Assembly: GCA_910579655.1 (NCBI GenBank)
Contig: CAJTVE010000094.1
Coordinates: forward strand, 1-8,824
Direction of reading: 5' to 3'
Origin: an uncultured Allobaculum sp.
GTDB lineage: Bacteria; Bacillota_I; Bacilli_A; Erysipelotrichales; Erysipelotrichaceae
DNA length: 8,824 nucleotides
Shown here: positions 6,765-8,824 of the stretch, piece after piece
How the letters are laid out: every line of letters starts with the position of its first letter
Numbering within the stretch: position 1 is the first letter of the stretch
Notes under the pieces: generated by a model
What the model saw: the letters and a program-made list of their open reading frames with translations, nothing else
The model's database searches: none
Told to the model about the DNA's origin: nothing
Position numbers and translations under genes: made by a program

Positions 6765-6813
6765 TTCCTGGTTTTGAAACATCCTCAAGCATCTTGCGTA
6801 CATAGAAGTGAGT
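6765..6813 (-). repeat. Degenerate repeat copy A
   Basis: Begins TTCCTG, then TTGCGTACATAGAAGTGAGT near its right end. The most divergent core of the four, but the order TTCC, about 25 bp, TGCGTA, GTGAGT is kept. Orientation is assigned arbitrarily to the minus strand, where the units begin with (G/A)CTCAC. The TGCGTA is 147 bp before that of copy B. Confidence 0.65.
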
Positions 6814-6910
6814 CATGGGTTTTGAACGCTGCTCGTTACGGACAATCGGATGGCAGTGAAAGGAGGGAGCACATTCTTAAACTTGAATCCTGAGAATTTT
6901 TCCAAAAATG

Positions 6911-6960
6911 TTCCAGCTTTTTCGATACATGCCCCTGATCTTGCGTATATGAGAGTGAGC
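6911..6960 (-). repeat. Degenerate repeat copy B
   Basis: Begins TTCCAG and ends with TGCGTATATGAGAGTGAGC (6942-6960), a 19-mer found again exactly in copy D at 8690-8708. Including GATC before it, 23 of 24 bases are shared. Upstream of it, TTGAATCC is followed by TTTCC, and copy C has the matching TTGGATCC followed by TTTCC, so the repeating unit is longer than the core. Confidence 0.8.
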
Positions 6961-7050
6961 CGTGGATCTTAGATGCTATAAAGTCGTGCTTTGAATCCAT
7001 TCAGCGCGGTAAATCAAGGCAAGGTTTTGAAATTTGGATCCAATACAAAT

Positions 7051-7111
7051 TTCCTGTAAATCTATTCAGTTCTGAAACGCCCCTCATCCTCCTGCGTATA
7101 GATATGTGAGC
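7051..7111 (-). repeat. Degenerate repeat copy C
   Basis: Begins TTCCTG, carries TCTGAAACGCCCCTCATCC (compare TTTGAAACATCCTCA in copy A) and ends CTGCGTATAGATATGTGAGC. It is about 12 bp longer than the other copies. The palindrome TTGGATCCAA (7034-7043) precedes it. Its TGCGTA is 151 bp after that of copy B. Confidence 0.7.
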
Positions 7112-7292
7112 AGAGGATATTGGCCTTCAGTTCTGAATTTAATCCACCAGATCGGTTGCAACGAACTGATCCGATTCTTGTTTTCGTTCAGCCAGCTTTA
7201 TTGCGGTGATGGAATCAAAAAAATTGAAAAACGATCAGATTGGCGGTAGATCCTCTAACTCAAATATGGTACAAGGAAAGGATAATAAGGGA

Positions 7293-8291
7293 ATGGCATC
7301 CAAAAATGTTGAAACATCAATTGCCCGGGGGCTTCGAACCACCGAACTTCAGGCAGATTATGATGCCTGCTGTAAACGTCTTTTATCGGAAAAAGTAATT
7401 CTGGCCCATCTTCTTAAAGGAATCGCAAAAGAATACAAGGGCTATTCTGTCGAGAATATCAAAAATAGGTACATCGAGGGAAAGGCTGTGGTCTCTAAAG
7501 TTCCAGAAGATTCTGATAAGACCCCTCCACTCATTACCGGTATTGATACGGTGCACAAATATGAAGATCATGAGGGCGTTCTTTACGATATTCTGTTTAA
7601 ATCCCACGTTCCTGGTTCAAAAAATCAGATCGATTTGATCATTAATGTAGAAGGCCAAAAAAATCCTGAATCTCATCCTCAATTAATGAGACGCACGGTC
7701 TTTTATGTGAGCGAAAATATTGTGGCACAAAAAGGACGAGTATTTACTGGAATTCATTACGAAAACATTCAGAAAGTCTATTCAATCTGGATCTGTAAAA
7801 ACCAGGCTCAGTACCGGGCCAATACCATCAATCATATTTATCCGACTTGTTACACACAGTATGGTAGCTGTCCGGAAAAGAGCAGTGATTATGATCTGTT
7901 TGATATCGTCCTGATCTACCTTGGTGACGAAGAACCCCCGGAAGACGCCCCAGAAATTATTCGCTTGCTCTATGTGCTGTTCTCAAACAAAATGAGTGCA
8001 GCAAAAAAAGGCGAAAGTCTAGAAAAGAAATTCAACATTCGCATGACTCAATCCATGGAAAAGGAGATTAATACTATGTGTAATTTAGGTGAAGCACTCG
8101 CACAAGAAATCGCACAAAAAATCGCACAAGAAAATGCTAGAAGCGTTTATTTAAACGTTCTCAATAGTATCTGCACAAAATCTAACTATTCTGTAGAACA
8201 GGCAATGGAGTTGGCAGGTATTCCAGAAAATGAGCGCCCCGAATACCTTGAGCTGCTTCATAAGCAATCAGAATCCGAAGAAAAGAAGTAA
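7293..8291 (+). CDS. Rpn / PD-(D/E)XK nuclease family putative transposase
   Basis: Protein of 332 residues of the Rpn-like family often annotated 'PD-(D/E)XK nuclease family transposase'; E. coli RpnA-type relatives are endonucleases that promote RecA-independent recombination. Family marks are the N-terminal ADYDACCKRLLSEK, GVLYDILF with the core aspartate D99, IDLIINVEGQ with the E-x-Q form of the catalytic E-x-K (E120, Q122), and HYENIQKVYSIWICKN. A variable stretch near 269-280 (AQEIAQKIAQE) is encoded by a 12-bp tandem repeat and followed by a helical C-terminus with YSVEQAMELAGIPE. The start was placed at 7293 (MASKN) for AAAGGA at 7277-7282 and because relatives have a short lead before the YDA motif. 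In-frame GTG (7206), ATG (7209) and ATG (7266) would add up to 29 hydrophilic residues but lack a binding site. The gene stands alone with its own terminator and is flanked by repeats. Activity as a mobile element is not shown. Confidence 0.88.
   Translation: MASKNVETSIARGLRTTELQADYDACCKRLLSEKVILAHLLKGIAKEYKGYSVENIKNRYIEGKAVVSKVPEDSDKTPPLITGIDTVHKYEDHEGVLYDILFKSHVPGSKNQIDLIINVEGQKNPESHPQLMRRTVFYVSENIVAQKGRVFTGIHYENIQKVYSIWICKNQAQYRANTINHIYPTCYTQYGSCPEKSSDYDLFDIVLIYLGDEEPPEDAPEIIRLLYVLFSNKMSAAKKGESLEKKFNIRMTQSMEKEINTMCNLGEALAQEIAQKIAQENARSVYLNVLNSICTKSNYSVEQAMELAGIPENERPEYLELLHKQSESEEKK
8100..8135 (+). repeat. 12-bp in-frame tandem repeat inside the nuclease gene
   Basis: Three 12-bp units (GCACAAGAAATC, GCACAAAAAATC, GCACAAGAAAAT) encode repeated Ala-Gln-(Glu/Lys)-Ile-type blocks. 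Relatives carry runs such as EKGIEKGIE at the same place with differing copy number. Because the period is a multiple of three, slippage would change the helical linker length without breaking the frame. Confidence 0.85.
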
Positions 8292-8444
8292 CATGCAGTT
8301 TGCACAGGGACTTGTTTAACAAATCCACTTGCAGGGCACCAAAGTTCTGAGTGAAAGTCCGGGTATCAAATTTAAGGATGGAACAGATCTTCTCAAGATC
8401 CCAGACACTAAAGTCAGATATACCGAAAATCTGATTGTCGTTAG

Positions 8445-8474
8445 ACGCCAGAAAGTGATCTTTCTGGCGTTTTT
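8445..8474 (+). terminator. Intrinsic terminator of the nuclease gene
   Basis: ACGCCAGAAAG (8445-8455) and CTTTCTGGCGT (8460-8470) form a perfect 11-bp stem with a TGAT tetraloop, followed by TTTT. It lies about 155 nt after the stop codon; the intervening 3' stretch has no gene. Confidence 0.9.
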
Positions 8475-8661
8475 CCTGTTCTGCTGGAATTTAACAATCT
8501 GCGAATGTTCATGGTCTGAAGTTTCAGATTCTACTGGTATTCGTTTGAGTCTGGAAAATCAAACTCCCCTTATACTATTGTTTAGAGATGGACGCGAAAA
8601 ACGCCTCTGGCCCAAGTATCCTTCATTCCGATCGACATTCAAAAATACTCAAAAAATTCTT

Positions 8662-8708
8662 TTCCATTGGGAAACAAAATTGAAGATCCTGCGTATATGA
8701 GAGTGAGC
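8662..8708 (-). repeat. Degenerate repeat copy D, downstream of the nuclease gene
   Basis: Begins TTCC and ends with TGCGTATATGAGAGTGAGC (8690-8708), identical to the 19-mer of copy B. The copies are in the same orientation on both sides of the nuclease gene, 1.75 kb apart. About 30 bp further on, the palindrome ATTGGATCCAAT (8740-8751) echoes TTGGATCCAA next to copy C. Confidence 0.75.
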
Positions 8709-8773
8709 AGCCCACAGATAATCCCGCTCATTTCAGAGAATTGGATCCAATGTCATTTAGCTTAGTTTTTTTG

Positions 8774-8810
8774 TCCACCATCCGTGTACAGATGGTGGAT
8801 TTTATGTTTT
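8774..8810 (+). terminator. Second intrinsic terminator, no obvious gene in front
   Basis: TCCACCATC (8774-8782) and GATGGTGGA (8791-8799) form a perfect 9-bp stem with an 8-nt loop, followed by TTTTATGTTTT. The tail is only on the plus-strand side. No gene precedes it after the nuclease terminator, so it may back up that terminator or end a short transcript starting between 8475 and 8770. Confidence 0.8.
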
Positions 8811-8824
8811 CTGGTTTAACGAAA

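Larger units (their letters stand above)
6534..7292. other. Divergent gene-free region with a degenerate repeat array
   Basis: The esterase and nuclease genes point away from each other across 759 bp. Several open frames of 60-100 codons lie here on both strands, but none has a ribosome binding site, a recognisable protein or a frame that respects the repeats. What can be seen is the esterase ribosome binding site and three copies (6765-6813, 6911-6960, 7051-7111) of a repeat whose fourth copy is beyond the nuclease gene. No clear promoter was identified for either gene. Confidence 0.65.
8292..8824. other. Gene-free region after the nuclease gene
   Basis: Apart from the nuclease terminator (8445-8474), repeat copy D (8662-8708), the palindrome ATTGGATCCAAT (8740-8751) and a second terminator (8774-8810), nothing was recognised. 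A 123-codon open frame at 8329-8700 runs straight through the first terminator and into copy D, has no ribosome binding site, and resembles no protein I know, so it is not called. Confidence 0.6.

Noticed and set aside
6586..6816. Minus-strand open frame of 76 codons just upstream of the esterase
   Set aside because: No ribosome binding site, no recognisable family, and its start lies inside repeat copy A, so it is better explained by the repeat.
6591..6893. Plus-strand open frame of 100 codons in the divergent region
   Set aside because: No start signal, composition unlike the real genes, crosses a repeat copy.
6765..7111. Possible CRISPR array
   Set aside because: Only three copies here, about 150 bp apart, poorly conserved and of unequal length; no cas gene in the window.
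7206..8291. Insertion sequence with DDE transposase
   Set aside because: The protein is a PD-(D/E)XK Rpn-type nuclease, not a DDE transposase, and no terminal inverted repeats or target duplication were found.
8329..8700. Plus-strand open frame of 123 codons after the nuclease gene
   Set aside because: Runs through the strong terminator at 8445-8474 and into repeat copy D; its first codon is not ATG and it has no ribosome binding site.

Overview
The window looks like chromosomal DNA of a low-to-mid GC Bacillota (Firmicutes), plausibly a gut Erysipelotrichia or Clostridia-type species. The grounds are strong AGGAG-type ribosome binding sites, many U-tailed intrinsic terminators, a near-perfect CcpA cre site, and protein families (GPH symporter with GH36 alpha-galactosidase, a MerR regulator with the YKCWY motif, an EstA-like esterase, an Rpn/PD-(D/E)XK 'putative transposase') that occur together in such genomes. 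The taxon is an inference; there is no rRNA or marker gene here.

Layout. 1-310: no complete gene; a CTATAAT heptamer array, a 60-nt two-way terminator, then the promoter region of the first gene with a cre site. 311-4328 (+): a two-gene alpha-galactoside utilisation cassette, a MelB-type sugar:cation symporter followed after 283 bp (with a hairpin) by a cytosolic GH36 alpha-galactosidase. The transporter would import melibiose- or raffinose-type sugars intact and the enzyme would release galactose inside the cell; the cre site suggests repression when better sugars are present. 4329-4681: convergent gap holding one terminator for each side. 4682-5131 (-): MerR-family regulator with an AdhR-like cysteine. 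5132-5714: gene-free, rich in short inverted and direct repeats, with the esterase terminator. 5715-6533 (-): EstA/esterase-D type serine hydrolase. 6534-7292: gene-free divergent region carrying three copies of a degenerate repeat about 150 bp apart. 7293-8291 (+): Rpn/PD-(D/E)XK nuclease family 'transposase'. 8292-8824: its terminator, a fourth copy of the same repeat, a 12-bp palindrome and a second terminator with no recognisable gene in front of it.

The sugar cassette, the regulator/esterase pair and the nuclease form three separate transcription domains bounded by terminators. The least explained structure is the degenerate repeat family with core TGCGTATATGAGAGTGAGC, present on both sides of the nuclease gene and only there. 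No CRISPR array, rRNA, tRNA, insertion-sequence transposase or toxin-antitoxin pair was seen.
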